Assembly: GCA_028023455.1 (NCBI GenBank)
Contig: JAQFVV010000253.1
Coordinates: forward strand, 566,469 to 630,468
Length of the DNA: 64,000 bases
Direction of reading: 5' to 3'
Origin: Epiperipatus broadwayi
Taxonomy: Eukaryota > Onychophora > Udeonychophora > Euonychophora > Peripatidae
A model generated the notes under the pieces. That model worked only from the letters and a program-made list of their open reading frames with translations. It was not told where the DNA came from and ran no database searches. Shown here one piece after another: positions 23,191 through 34,598 of this stretch (the stretch's first letter is position 1; the number at the start of each line of letters is the position of its first letter). Position numbers and translations under genes: made by a program.

Positions 23191-25119
23191 CATCATCATC
23201 ATCAACCATCATCAATCCACTGCAGGATGAAGGTCTCTCCAAGTTTAATCCATCCTCTCCGATCTTTAGCTTCTCTTCTCCACAACACCCCTGCACATTT
23301 TCTTATTTCATCCATCCATCTCACATGTGGTCTCTTTCTGGGTCTTTTACAATCTCTTGGAATCCAGTTTAAAATTTCAATTGTCCATCTATTATCATCT
23401 CTTCTAGCAATATGTCCAGCCCAACTCCATTTCAATCTTTTAATTTTTTCAATAAGGTCAGTAACACCTGTTTGTTGTCTTACCCATACATTGCGTTTTA
23501 GATCTCTTCTTGTTACTCCCAACATACATCTCTCCATACTCCTTTGAGTGGTCTGAAGTCTCTGTATTGCTCTTCTATTAAGTGTCCAAGTCTCAGATCC
23601 ATAAGTAAGAACTGATAAAACACATTTGTTAAAAACCATCCTTTTCAAACACATAGGCATATTTCCTTTTAGTATCAAGTTATTTCTACCAAAAGCACTC
23701 CAACCAAGTTTCATTCTATGATTAATTTCCTCCATTATGTTTCCATCTGTATTAATAATCTGACCAAGGTATTTGTAACTGTTAACTTCTTCTAATTCTT
23801 CATAATCAATCTTTATTTTCATATTTTGAGCAAATCGATTAAACATTACTTTAGTCTTTTTAACATTTATCTTTAGTCCTACTTTTCTACTTTCATCTGC
23901 TAACTCCTGCAACATTTCCTGCAGCTCTGACGCATTATTTGCAAAAACAACTACATCATCTACGAAATCTAAATGACTTAAATACTCTCCATGTACTTTC
24001 ACTCCTTTACTTTTCCATTTTAATCCACAAAATACTTCTTGCAGCACTGCTGTAAAGAGCTTTGGAGATATGGAGTCACCTTGTCTTACACCTTTCTCAA
24101 TGTTGATTTTTCCAGTATCATTATGTAATCTAATTGTTGCTGTTGCATTTTTATAAATATTCTTTAAAATATGACAATATCCTGGATCTATACCTTGATG
24201 ATCCAATGCTTTAATCACTGAAGAAATGTGTATAGAATTGAATGCCTTTTCATAATCTACAAATCCAAAACATAATGACAACTCATATTCATTTGTCCTT
24301 TCTATGACTTCTCTCAATACCTGGATATGATCTATTGTACTAAAACCACTTTTAAATCCAGCTTGTTCTCTTGATTGGTGGAAATCCAAAGTTCTCTGTA
24401 GACGAGTTGTAATTATCTTGGTAAAAATTTTATATAAAACTGATAAAAGGCTGATAGGTCTGTAATTTCTAATATCTTTTTTATCACCTTTTTTAAATAT
24501 TAATATTATTACTGCATTCTTCCAATCTTCCGGTACATCTTTATCATTTAGACATTTGGTATATAACTTTGCTAAAATTGTTTCTATTCTTCACCTGCTT
24601 CTTTTAATATATCAATTATAATTCCATCATTTCCTGGAGCCTTTCCTTTCTTCATACACTTAATTGCATGTCTCACTTCTTCATTTAAAATTCTGGGCAA
24701 TTCGGAAGATGTAATAGATATAGGAGATACTTGTTCTTTATTACTATATAATTCTTGATAAAAATCTTCTACCAATTTTATGATGTCATCTCTCTTTTTA
24801 GTAATAATTCCATCTTTTTTCTTATTGCAGATATAAATTTCCTACCAATACCAAAATGTTGTTTAACATTTTTGAGACTTTTATTTTCTTCTACAGCTTT
24901 CCATGCTATTTCACAGTTATACTTTCTTATATCATTTTCAACTCTTTTCCGTACCATTTTACAAAATTCGAGATATTCAATTCTTTTTAATACATCATTT
25001 TTGTATATCTTCTTATTCCTTCTTTTCTTCATAAATTCTCTAGTCTCAGTAGAAATTTTATTAGTCAATTGCTGCTTTTTTCTACCAGCTATGTTTGTTG
25101 CAGTTTTTAAAAGTGTATC
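23191..25119 (-). mobile_element. RTE retrotransposon copy B, 5'-truncated, young
   Basis: Minus-strand copy; its 3' end is at 23191 with the tail …ggttgatgatgatgatgata, and it is truncated at 25119 within the linker upstream of the reverse transcriptase, so the endonuclease is absent. 5' truncation is usual for LINE insertion. It retains one long frame (23202-24389) plus two shorter ones (24584-24775, 24778-25161). It is nearly identical to copy C at 49450-50184, showing recent movement of this subfamily. A compound (TA)n lies at the 3' flank. Confidence 0.92.
23202..24389 (-). CDS. RTE reverse transcriptase, partial (395 aa)
   Basis: Longest coding remnant in the window. In order: REQAGFKSGFSTIDHIQVLR (about residue 7), FVDYEKAFNS (motif A, about 42), GVRQGDSISPKLFTAVLQEV (motif B, about 100), LDFVDDVVVFANN (motif C, about 140; the usual FADD is FVDD, both aspartates kept), GLKINVKKTKVMFN (motif D, about 170), YKYLGQIIN (motif E), then the RTE C-terminal domain with SETWTLNRRAIQRLQ, RWMDEIRKCAG and WRREAK. 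The first residue given is only where the open frame begins; the reverse transcriptase fingers are encoded upstream (24584-24775, KAPGNDGIIIDILKEAG) in another frame. Stop at 23202. Not a host gene. Confidence 0.9.
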   Translation of the reverse strand: MDFHQSREQAGFKSGFSTIDHIQVLREVIERTNEYELSLCFGFVDYEKAFNSIHISSVIKALDHQGIDPGYCHILKNIYKNATATIRLHNDTGKINIEKGVRQGDSISPKLFTAVLQEVFCGLKWKSKGVKVHGEYLSHLDFVDDVVVFANNASELQEMLQELADESRKVGLKINVKKTKVMFNRFAQNMKIKIDYEELEEVNSYKYLGQIINTDGNIMEEINHRMKLGWSAFGRNNLILKGNMPMCLKRMVFNKCVLSVLTYGSETWTLNRRAIQRLQTTQRSMERCMLGVTRRDLKRNVWVRQQTGVTDLIEKIKRLKWSWAGHIARRDDNRWTIEILNWIPRDCKRPRKRPHVRWMDEIRKCAGVLWRREAKDRRGWIKLGETFILQWIDDG

Positions 25120-25161
25120 AAAAAAAAAACTGCACAAATATAGCTTTATACAAAAATTCAA
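24584..25161 (-). pseudogene. RTE copy B upstream reverse transcriptase pieces
   Basis: Two frames ahead of the main one: 24778-25161 (NKISTETREFMKKRRNKK, FCKMVRKRVENDIRKYNC, AVEENKSLKNVKQHFGIGRK) is the linker between endonuclease and reverse transcriptase. 24584-24775 (MVEDFYQELYSNKEQ, ELPRILNEEVRHAIKCMKKG, KAPGNDGIIIDILKEAGEE) is the N-terminal reverse transcriptase. A frameshift near 24776 and another near 24585 break the polyprotein. Bases above 25119 are no longer RTE sequence. Confidence 0.85.
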
Positions 25162-25197
25162 AAAAAAAACTGCACAAATATAGCTTTATACAAAAAT
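25118..25197. repeat. 40-bp tandem duplication at RTE 5' junction
   Basis: Two identical 40-bp units (25118-25157, 25158-25197), each an A-run followed by ctgcacaaatatagctttat and flank. They sit exactly at the truncated 5' end of RTE copy B. They may be junction duplication from the insertion or later slippage. Confidence 0.9.
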
Positions 25198-25231
25198 TAG
25201 AAACCATAAATTAGATCCTGTACAAGCTTAG

Positions 25232-25501
25232 TTAGCATTCATAAATGTTGTCTCATACAAAATAGATCATGTTACACACAATAAACCTCCTCCTTCAAGA
25301 TTGCTTGCCTTGGCTGGTGACCTCCATAAGCTAATTATTAATATGAACAATTCTGAAGTTGAACAGAACTATTTGAAAGCACTGCCAGGAGCATATAAGG
25401 CTACATGTGTCAAACTCAAGGAATATTTATCAATTAAAAAAGTAAACTATACCTTGGAAAGCCCCATACTTGGTAAGGAAATTATATATGGTGGACATTA
25501 G
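25232..25501 (+). pseudogene. Unidentified coding-like fragment
   Basis: An open frame between stops at 25229 and 25499 reads …NKPPPSRLLALAGDLHKLI, then NNSEVEQNYLKALPGAYKAT, CVKLKEYLSIKKVNYTLESP and ILGKEIIYGGH. The composition is far more protein-like than neighbouring frames, and similar residues (HKLDPVQA) seem to continue upstream before the stop at 25229. I do not recognise the family. It could be an exon of a lost gene, a retrocopy, or part of a transposase. No splice site, start context or poly(A) tail could be tied to it. Confidence 0.35.
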
Positions 25502-25537
25502 GCCAATCACTAGTAATAAGAGTGCCCATGGCAATAA

Positions 25538-25611
<74 letters not shown>
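25538..25611. repeat. (ATT)n(GTT)n compound microsatellite
   Basis: A run of ATT units passes directly into a run of GTT units. It is followed by a short match (tttgaactctgactttgaag) to the terminal part of the dispersed repeat family also seen at 34599-35262 and 51948-52090. Confidence 0.95.
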
Positions 25612-25613
<2 letters not shown>

Positions 25614-26514
25614 GAAGGGATTTGAACTCTGACTTTGAAGCTTCCTACATCTATCTACCTCATTCTATTATTATTATTGTTATTATTATTAAGTATAACT
25701 AGATTAAACATATTCACATTTAGTTTCACATGGATAATTCAAAAACCTAATACTTATAATATGCAAATAATATGTAATGTATTTTTCATTAAATTACTCT
25801 CATACAAGATAAGAACTGGATTCCATATGCTTTTCTCATCTTAATGAATGACTAATAAAAATTATAATATGCAAAATATTGTAAGAATTTGAATTGTAAT
25901 TGTTTTATTAATTAATTTTGTATTTTCAGATTTTTTTTCTACATAATAGTAGATTTTTTTTTCTATTTCAGATTGTTAATAATATTTCTATATATATGGT
26001 AAATGTACACAGTATATCCTATTAAAAATGGACTTGTTCTTCATCATCTTGTCTGCATATAGCAAGAGTTTAATTATTCATACTTAAATTTTGCGTAATT
26101 TATATCAGGAGTTAGACAAGAAATATCACAGTGTGATTCTATTTCAACTTAAATTGGATAAAACTATTTTCTAAATGTTTAAATGATTCAAATTGTGAGA
26201 GAATCTTTTCAAATAATTTGAAATACTTTGTGTTGGCAGTTGGAGTATTAATAATGATTTACAACGGTGTAAATATGTTGCAACTCATGATTTAAATTGT
26301 CATTATATAATGCATACATTGATTATATAATGTAATACATTATGTAATTGATTACATAATATAATGCATACATTGAATGTAAATGCTTGAAAACAGAAAG
26401 GGTACATATAATGAAGTTATGGAAGAATAAATATGAAAAAAGTGATTATACAGAAAGTGGATTATTGGTTTTTATGCTGGGTTTGAGAAAAGATAAGGGG
26501 GATTTAGATATAAA

Positions 26515-26683
26515 GGCCATAGAGTTGACAAAGATTATGTTGTGGAAATGGGATAGAGCAGAATATGGGGAAACTTAGATTGGGGAATAAAAAATAAAGT
26601 GGCTAACAGGTTTCTTTGGGCATAATTTCTGAGAGATTCTTGACTTCGTTTAAGAAGAAGCTACGGTACATCACGTCATCTCA
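26515..26683 (-). repeat. Conserved dispersed repeat, copy B
   Basis: Reverse-oriented relative of 51193-51363; the two share the 80-bp core (26599-26680) plus about 85 bp more, including 'ttatgttgtggaaatgggat'. A 63-residue frame at 26387-26578 (MKLWKNKYEKSDYTESGLL…) overlaps the extension, but the core itself has stops in the corresponding frame in all copies. No family recognised. Confidence 0.7.
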
Positions 26684-26994
26684 AACCTGTTGCCTTTTCG
26701 TTTGAACACACTGTGTAGTGTATATTATAAACACTTAAGATTAAAACACAATTAATGAAACTTATTATAGTGCTCATATAAACGATATAAAATTGAAAGT
26801 TGTAATATTTATATGATGTGCCAAGGATTGAATTACAAGATAAAAGTTCTTGAAAAACAATATATATATTTTTTAATTCCTTGAATTATTTGTTTACTTG
26901 ATTCTTTTTGATTCTAAAAAATACAAATTTAAAAACTAATATGCTATTTGAGTACAACATTTTTTTGTGAACTATGCTAATATTCAGGTCTACT

Positions 26995-27440
26995 TTGATC
27001 TGATTATAAATACAAATGAAAATTTATAGATTAAATTAATCATAAAATTAAACTCGGGTGGAATGCTTTTGATAGAAATAATTAGATATTAAAAGGAAAT
27101 ATGCTTGTGTTTAAATCGGTAGTTTTTTAATAGATGCAGGTAACTAGTTTTTACATATGCATCTGAAACTTGATCACTTAGCACAAAAGTAATACATTGT
27201 TCCTACACCACACAATGAATTGTGGAGAGATGTATATTTGAAATAATAAGAAGGGATTTAAAGCAAACTACATAGGTGAAAAAATAAATAGATATTATTG
27301 ATATTATTTTTAAATGGACATGGAATGGAGATCTTTCTAGAAGGGCAATTAATATCTTAAAATAAGTCACAAAAGACTACACTTAAGATAGATTGATGAA
27401 ATATTCAAGGTCACTGGAATACTGTGGAAAAAGAGGTTAT
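26995..27440 (+). pseudogene. Eroded RTE 3' segment
   Basis: Aligns piecewise with the 3' half of the other RTE copies: 'attaaattaatcataaaatt…ggtggaatgcttttgatagaaataa…ttaaaaggaaatatgc', later 'catctgaaacttgatcacttagcac' and 'agaagggatttaaagcaa'. No open frame of useful length survives. It is among the oldest copies here. Confidence 0.65.
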
Positions 27441-27681
27441 ATATATATATATAAAACTGGATTAAAATTGAATAGATCTTTATCTTGCAGCGAATCGATA
27501 GCAATTGAAACCAATGGAGATAATGAATTTCTAAAGCAAGTTAATCCAATTTACATGACATCACAAATAAAAACTTTTAAAGAAACGTTTTAAATTATAT
27601 TTTATTAGGACTGTTATGTTTGAATTTTTCATACGCAAAAACTACTTGTATGTTTATCATCACCATTATTGCTATTACATC

Positions 27682-27728
27682 CCTGCGGGATTTGCTGCAG
27701 TTGGTAAAGCATCGAACTTGGGGATTCA
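27682..27728 (+). other. tRNA-like 5' half (box A region)
   Basis: GCTGCAGTTGGTAAAGCATC resembles the D-arm and box A of tRNAs (family: TAGCTCAGTTGGTAGAGCATC), followed by CGAACTTGGG as in an anticodon arm. No T-arm follows, because Penelope sequence begins at about 27730. Probably a truncated tRNA-derived SINE or tRNA pseudogene. Confidence 0.45.
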
Positions 27729-27729
27729 T

Positions 27730-27930
27730 CTAGTTACATCCACCTATATATAATAACATACATCCACAAAAAATCTGATATACAATATTACTTTTTTGCT
27801 TGACAGGTATGACATTTTTAGAATTATTCACTAATTTATTAACATTATTTGAAACACAGAATGAAACATTAAACACATTCTTATATATATTGTAACCTTC
27901 CCCGCTCCATATAATAATACCCACAACATG
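27730..27930 (-). pseudogene. Penelope-like element GIY-YIG N-terminal fragment
   Basis: Minus-strand frame reads NNVNKLVNNSKNVIPVKQKS, NIVYQIFCGC and LLYIGGCN. This is the first half of the GIY-YIG nuclease of Penelope-like elements: (G/N)IVY.I.C.C then YIG. The same upstream sequence occurs in reverse orientation at 32540-32655, so two copies of one family lie 4.6 kb apart as inverted fragments. The reverse transcriptase and the C-terminal nuclease half are missing. Confidence 0.7.
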
Positions 27931-30900
27931 CTAAGAATATACTAATTATTCCGGAATTTCTTTACTTATTTATTTCCGGTCAATAATAATTAACATTAAT
28001 AATAATTCCGGGTTATCTAACTCAGTCTATCAAATATATTATTATAATTAAATAAAATAATCACTAGCTCAGAACTTTATAAACACAGTTATGTCTGTGA
28101 AATGAATCAACATAAACATCTTTTATTATTCCCATGAGACCTGGAGCAATGACAAAGGAACAAGCCGAGAGATCATTGAGATACTATCCCAATGGCATAA
28201 GAACACTATCCTAAATAATTGACTAATAGCATTCCTACGACTTTTAAAACTTTTATCATATCTTAATATTTTTAAAACAAATTCTAGCTCACATAAATAA
28301 ATTAATTAAATAAAATAGAGTTAAATTAATCAAATCATATCAAATCAAATAGATAAATCAATAAGTAAATAAATAACTAAATCTCAGGTTCATAACTTGT
28401 AATTAAAACTGATTTCATATTGCCATAGTAAACTATGATAAGGGAATTTTATGTTATAGTTCACTACGTAACGAATAACTAATTAATAAGAACAATGACA
28501 ATAATAAAATAATATAATCTTCTTTTCTTTCTAGATGTATTAAATATTTTCGTGGTAACATTTATTAATCTGATAATCAAAAGTTATGTGGTAACGTTCG
28601 CATATATTTTACTTAAATATTGTGGCAATTAACCCATGACCAATACCTGTTCTACTTATACTTCCTTCATTTTATTATGTAAATAAAACAAAATAAATTA
28701 TTAAAATTTCTAATATTTATTATCCTATGCAAAATCATAAACATGTTTAATTATAAACGTGCGTTGTGATTTCATGCATTTCATGTGTAGGAAAAGCAAC
28801 AACCAAGACACAAAGCTTACTAATAAAATTTTATAACATTTTATTAACATTATAACAAATAACACTTTGTACATTATTTACAGCGGATATCCCTATTTAC
28901 TTATCACAAACTTTTATTTATACCCGTTGATGTCTTAACATTATTATTATCGAATTTTATTTTACCCTTTTACCATTAATAATTACAAAAGTATTTTACA
29001 ATATTATTATTATTGGATACATGTTTTGAGCTTAGCTGAATACACAAAATTTCTATCCATTAAACTTTTCTATTTGACATTATGTCCTTATAATTTCAAA
29101 ATTATATTTCTATAAGATCTTTACTTTTATGTAAAATTATACAAAATTACAAAATTATACTTATATTCTTGTTAATATGGAATCCTACAGAATTTAATCC
29201 TTATGATATTTTCATGTTCCTTTTATTATCAATCATAATATAATTACTGATAAAATTTTGATCCCATCCTTAACTTTATATAGCAATTAACATTATCCAC
29301 ACACTATGTACAAATACACATTTTTGTTATACATTTCTTTAACTCATTTTCCAAATAAACATGCAATCTCTTTTACTAAATCTCACGTACAATATTTTAA
29401 AATCTTATTATTGTTTTAAAACTTAATTCTAAGGTTTTTTTTTTAAAATTATATCAGTTTAGCAATTGGCTTTAAAATTATATCATATGATTCTTCATCT
29501 TTTATAATACTTATTCTTTCACTTTGGACTTATACAATTCTACTTTACTCTAGTAAATAACTATTCTTACATAACTACTATCTAACTTACTTTCTATCTT
29601 ATGTATCATTTCTATAAAATTATCTCCCTGACGATGTATTTTCATGAAATCAAGATAGCGAAGATATAAATGCGTTGGATCAAAATAAACAAGATATTAT
29701 CCTTTATAAAACTTTGACAATCATGGCACAGTGAATTTAAGGACGCCATAGAGGAGTGACTTTTATCTGTCTATCTGCCTCTAGTATTGGAAGGATGCTA
29801 AAGCTATTTCTTCAGCTTCATCACATCAGAAAGTTTCAAAGATATGTAAAAAAAACACTGTCCAGAATATATGTGCTCAGTTGTAGGGCGAAGTTATCTA
29901 CACTGAAGTCACACAAATAATTATGATCCACATATTTCATTCCTTATAGCTTAATAAAACATCCTCTTGGTTTCCTTTGACATCAGTACTCCCAAGTCAC
30001 TATCTGATTGATTTCTTCAGATTCATCTCTTCATTACATCGACAAATTCTCTGTCTACTTTACTAATAATAATAAAATTCATTTTTATTTAACTATACAG
30101 CTATTCTTAAGAAAATTCTTTACTATACTTCTCGTATATTTCTATCTCTACTGTTATAAACTATTTGAATATTTTCAATATAAAACTCAAAAGAATCACA
30201 TAATTAATATGCTACTTATTATTAATCATTTTTAGATTATTTATTGCATGCACATTTTAAAATTTTACTACTCTCTTAAATATATGTTTGATGTTGGATA
30301 AATGTGTACTTATAACTTTTAACATCTTTCATACTTCATTCATTAATAGATGACCTATAAAAAAAAATATATTACATATTACCAATAATATTAAAATTAC
30401 CAACGATCTCTATCCTCTGGATCGTATTTGTAAACTTCTCCATTCCAGGACTTCTAGTAGGTATTTAAAATTTTCCATACACACATTTTTATTTATACTA
30501 ATTTTTCTCTCATTCCATTAGCTCGTATATTTAAATATAATTATTATAAAATTTATGTTTATATGTTTCCCTAAGCTAATTCAAATTTTATACTTTAAAT
30601 ACAATAAAAAAAAATAATTAAAACTATATTTACGATACAGCTTTGTTGGACTCGCTTGGAAAATCGTTCATTGCAAAGCTAAAACAAAAAATTATATTTT
30701 ATTTTCTTCAGTCACTTAATGTTCTAATTTAAACTTTTAATTCTGTTTATTAATTCTTCTTGGACGATGATCCTTAATTTTCTTCATCTTTTTACACTTA
30801 TTCTTGAGATCTCCTTTACATAGTCTGCTAGCTTTTTCCCCCGCGCGCTTGGTTTTCCTCGATGCATCTTGTAATTTTTATTTTAAAAATTCAATAAATT

Positions 30901-32539
30901 TTTCTTTATTTCCCTGGATCCATTTTCCTCATTTTAGTGATTAATTATATCTGTTTAAAATAATATTCTTTCCATTCAATATCTTTTCCTTTTTTTTTTC
31001 TATGATGAGATAAAAATGTTAGGTTCCTCTTAGTAAGTTCATATAGCACTTTATACAGGACTATGGCTTTTCTTCTATTTTTAATTTAGAAACTATATTT
31101 TAAATAATGTTTTTCCTCTAATATAACATACTTTTCTTCCTCATTTTTTTTCTATATACTTGAACGCTTATTATGATTTTTTCTCATAGAGAAATATGAC
31201 TTAGTTTTAAATACTTATAAAACAAATGTTCGTCATAAGATTCTCTCGATAGCAAATAGTTTCTTTCTTATATTTTCACACAGCTTTTCCTTTGTATTTT
31301 CCTAGTTATAGGATTTAATTTCTGGTTGAGCACAAATAATACAAAACTTATACAATTTTCACTCATTTTTCTTTCAATAATTATTTCAATTATTATTCTT
31401 GGTATTTCCATTTTATTGTAGGCTGAATGGTCAAATTTGATTAAATCCACTGGTAAGATCACGTAGAAATTAGCAAATCATCTTTCTGGATACAAAATTA
31501 TATTATCTGTTCAAGACTAACTTTAGAATAATTATTAATTTATAAATTTATATTACTTTTTTCAGCTTCGATGTTACAAGCAATTCAAAAGGTTACCTTC
31601 CTCTTCAACTTTCACATTCCATCTCCCGCTTCTGTCTATCTTAAGATTTTCTTGCCAATTTAAATCCGTTGATTGGTCAATATTTGTTTTTAGCGCGAAC
31701 AATATTAGTCATTCTATTTTGGATGATAAATTGTACTTTTTAAATAAATATTTATGACGTAATGTCTGGAATATTACTTTAACTTAATATTATTAAATTT
31801 AATCATAGTTTGATAAAATTATTATTTGATCTTTAAAATAATTATTAAGACAATCTATAATATTTTAAACTTTAATTTTTTATGATAGATGACAATTATA
31901 TCTAGTTTTAAATTCACAAACTTTATTATTATTTACCAAGTGTGTGTGTGCGTGAAAGCATGTAATATACGATCACGTGTCTATTAACTTTACAAAAAAA
32001 ATGATCTTTTATTTATGTCTCGGTTTAAATTACCAAAACTAATGTACTTTCTAAATTTTGAAAAATAAATTGAAACTTATAGTACTAAATACAATTCTCA
32101 CCATCCCAAAGTTTATTAATAAAAAATATACCCTATTAATTTTGACTAATTATAATATTATCTTTCATTTATTTAAACTATTAATTCTGAAAATATTATA
32201 TTCTAATCATTACTATAATTTTAACTGTCTATAGCTGTGTTATTTTGTATGGCCAGCTTTCACAACCATAAGCAATGATATTAAAACTTTATTTAACTGT
32301 TTACTTTTTAAAATACTTTATTATACTGTTATCTGTTAGGTATTTTAGCTTAAAATTGTATTACAAATCTATTATTACTTTTATATCACTTAAATATAAC
32401 TTAAAATTTAAAATTTTTTTCATAATTGACCTTTCTACCCTACCTATGATCTACAGACAAGGGCACAATATATATATTTAAAATTTCCCTTGTGCATTTC
32501 AAATAAATGGAATTAAGTGAATTTTTTTAAGGATGTATA
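27931..32539. other. 4.6 kb between inverted Penelope fragments, unassigned
   Basis: No convincing gene. Points of note: 29640-30010 has more balanced composition and on the minus strand carries CTGATG…AAGCTGAAGAAATAGCT, a stem-like motif of the type seen in Penelope termini. 30757-30870 contains a GC-rich patch (cccgcgcgcttgg) with a short minus-strand frame starting MHRGKPSARGKKLADY and ending after 27 residues. 31650-31700 contains a CCAAT-like gattggtcaat near gcgcg. The minus-strand frame 31268-31462 is not recognisable. These could be remnants of a transcribed locus, but nothing connects them. Confidence 0.4.
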
Positions 32540-32977
32540 TGAGAATTTGTTTAATGTTTCATTCTGTGTTCCAAATAATGTTAATAAATTAGTAAATAAT
32601 TCTAAAAATGTCATACCTGTCAAATTTTTTTTTGGATGTATGTCATTATATATAAGTACCCGATATGCAGTATTAAAAAACGATTAAAGGAGCATGAATT
32701 GTTATATAAACACCTGAAAAGTAAAAATAATAGGGATTTAATGACTGCTTTCGTTTTTTTGGATCATGAAAGGACAAGTAAATATAAATTTAAGTTTGAA
32801 ATTGAAAGTGTAAAGACTCTTCATGAAAAGAGAAACCATAATAAAAGAAAAATTAAGCAGGCAATTTTAATAAATAGAAATAAAATGAATTTAATTAATA
32901 GACAAGCTGTGGGATTCATGAGATTTGAGTCGATGATATTTGCTTTTATTTTGTTATTTGAATTTAACGGCAGTTGA
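32540..32977 (+). pseudogene. Penelope-like element GIY-YIG fragment with C-terminus
   Basis: After the NNVNKLVNNSKNVIPVK segment (shared with 27730-27930) there is a small deletion and frameshift through the YIG motif. An open frame at 32636-32977 then reads IKKRLKEHELLYKHLKSKNN, DLMTAFVFLDHERTSKYKF, and HNKRKIKQAILINRNKMNL followed by INRQAVGF. This corresponds to the nuclease helix with R…EH, the S…HH/DH segment, and the conserved (K/E)…LN(R/K) C-terminus. Catalytic Y of YIG is disrupted, so it is dead. Confidence 0.72.
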
Positions 32978-34494
32978 GGCAGGTTAAGGAATTAATTAAA
33001 AGTAGTTCTGCAGATTGAAAGACTGTTTATAATAGTTTACTACCGTTATATTTATTATATTTATTGTTATTACAATAGTTTTTAATTAACAGAAATTATA
33101 TATATATATACTTAATTAAATAAATGGGTGAAAGGATAAAGATTGTACTTACCCAAAACTCTTCCCACAGTTAAATGTAAAAGAAAAAGCAAAAATCCTG
33201 GAATTATCAACCTAAAAAATCATTAACCACACATCATGTATGTCATGAAACTAACATTTTGCCATATTTTATCAGTATAAAGATATTACCCTTTCTTTTT
33301 AAAAACATGCACTCAGAGATCCTATAAAGCTAGTTTTTTTATTAACAGGTGATAGGGTAAAAATCAAATGTAAACATAACTTTATTTAATTAATACAACT
33401 AATACGCAATAAATTACAAGTAAAATCTCTCACTTTTCATTCTAATAATTTCATGGTAAACTAAATATAAGTCAAAAAATGTAAATGTTAACAAATAAAA
33501 TACTTTTTAGATGTCAGTATAAATGTATAGAAGCTTGGTTAAATTGATCTGTTTACATCTAGATTTAGTTTTCATTTTATCCTGAATTTTATCACATGTC
33601 AAAAAAAAACTAGCCTTGAAAGTTCTGGAAAATTAAGAATAAATTATTATTTTATTCTTGTCATCTTTCTGACAAAAAGAATAGGGTAGTATATTTATAT
33701 CACAAAAATCAGTGCCATTGAATTAGATATAAAAAAAATATTGAAATAAATGTTTTCACAGATATATAATGTTTTATAAATCATGTTTTGGGAGCAATCT
33801 AAATTTAAACTAAAATACATAAAGTTTTTCAAGATAACATTTGCCCTCAGCTAGATGAAAAAAACATTAATAAAAATGTTGTTGTGGCATGGGTAAATAT
33901 TACATGTTTATTGAATAGATTAACTTAAATTTGATAGTATTTTTTTAATGTATTTTTTTACATGAGAAACTCTTCCATACAATGGATAATTTATATACAT
34001 TATTTTGTTAATGCAATTTGTTTTTTTTTAATATTTTTAAAAAACTTGCATTAACAAACATGGTGAAACAATAAAATTACCAGTTGTAAGAAAGAGTTAC
34101 CTCATGCAAATAAATAAAAGTTAAAAAACACTACCAAATTTATGTTAATCTATTAAACAACTATATGATACAATTATCTCTGTTACAATCACATGACCAT
34201 TACTGGAATTTGTTTCACCCAGTTGAGAGTAAGTGTTATTTTAATGAAGTGTTTTTTCTCAAAAATATTCCTTATAAAACAATATATGTATATATAAAAT
34301 CAAGTTAAATAAATATAATAAAAAATTCTGCAAACAAAAACTCTACAAAATTTAGAATTTTAATAACAAAGATTTACATTGATATAAAAGATCAATCTGT
34401 TTATTTGCATAATAGCTGGATGCATATTAATGATAATGCCCACTAATCCTTATAATTTAGATAGTATTATATATATATAATATTACCATTAGAA
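32978..34494. other. Unassigned AT-rich DNA
   Basis: No gene, no repeat partner recognised apart from short A/T runs and (TA)n near 33099-33110. Confidence 0.55.
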
Positions 34495-34560
34495 ACAAGT
34501 CAACCCTTAGACAATCCCAATATGGATAACTAACAACAATCTCAACTGTTGTCAAGGCAA
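34495..34560. repeat. Short dispersed repeat
   Basis: The sequence aacaatctcaactgttgtca plus 'aggcaac' and its left flank match the reverse complement of about 40860-40935. It lies directly before the palindromic element at 34599. Confidence 0.55.
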
Positions 34561-34598
34561 CATCTTTTTATCTATAAAGGGGGAATATCTTATTTATA

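Noticed and set aside
23227-23547. 106-residue plus-strand frame opposite the RTE gene (also 49433-49762)
   Set aside because: Antisense shadow of the RTE C-terminal coding region, repeated wherever that region is intact.
24755-25183. 142-residue plus-strand frame
   Set aside because: Antisense of the RTE linker and reverse-transcriptase start; hydrophobic because the complement is Lys/Glu-rich.
30757-30870. Minus-strand 27-residue peptide starting MHRGKPSARGKKL
   Set aside because: Too short, no homologue recognised; an alternative Lys-rich frame is equally open. Kept only as a note on the region.
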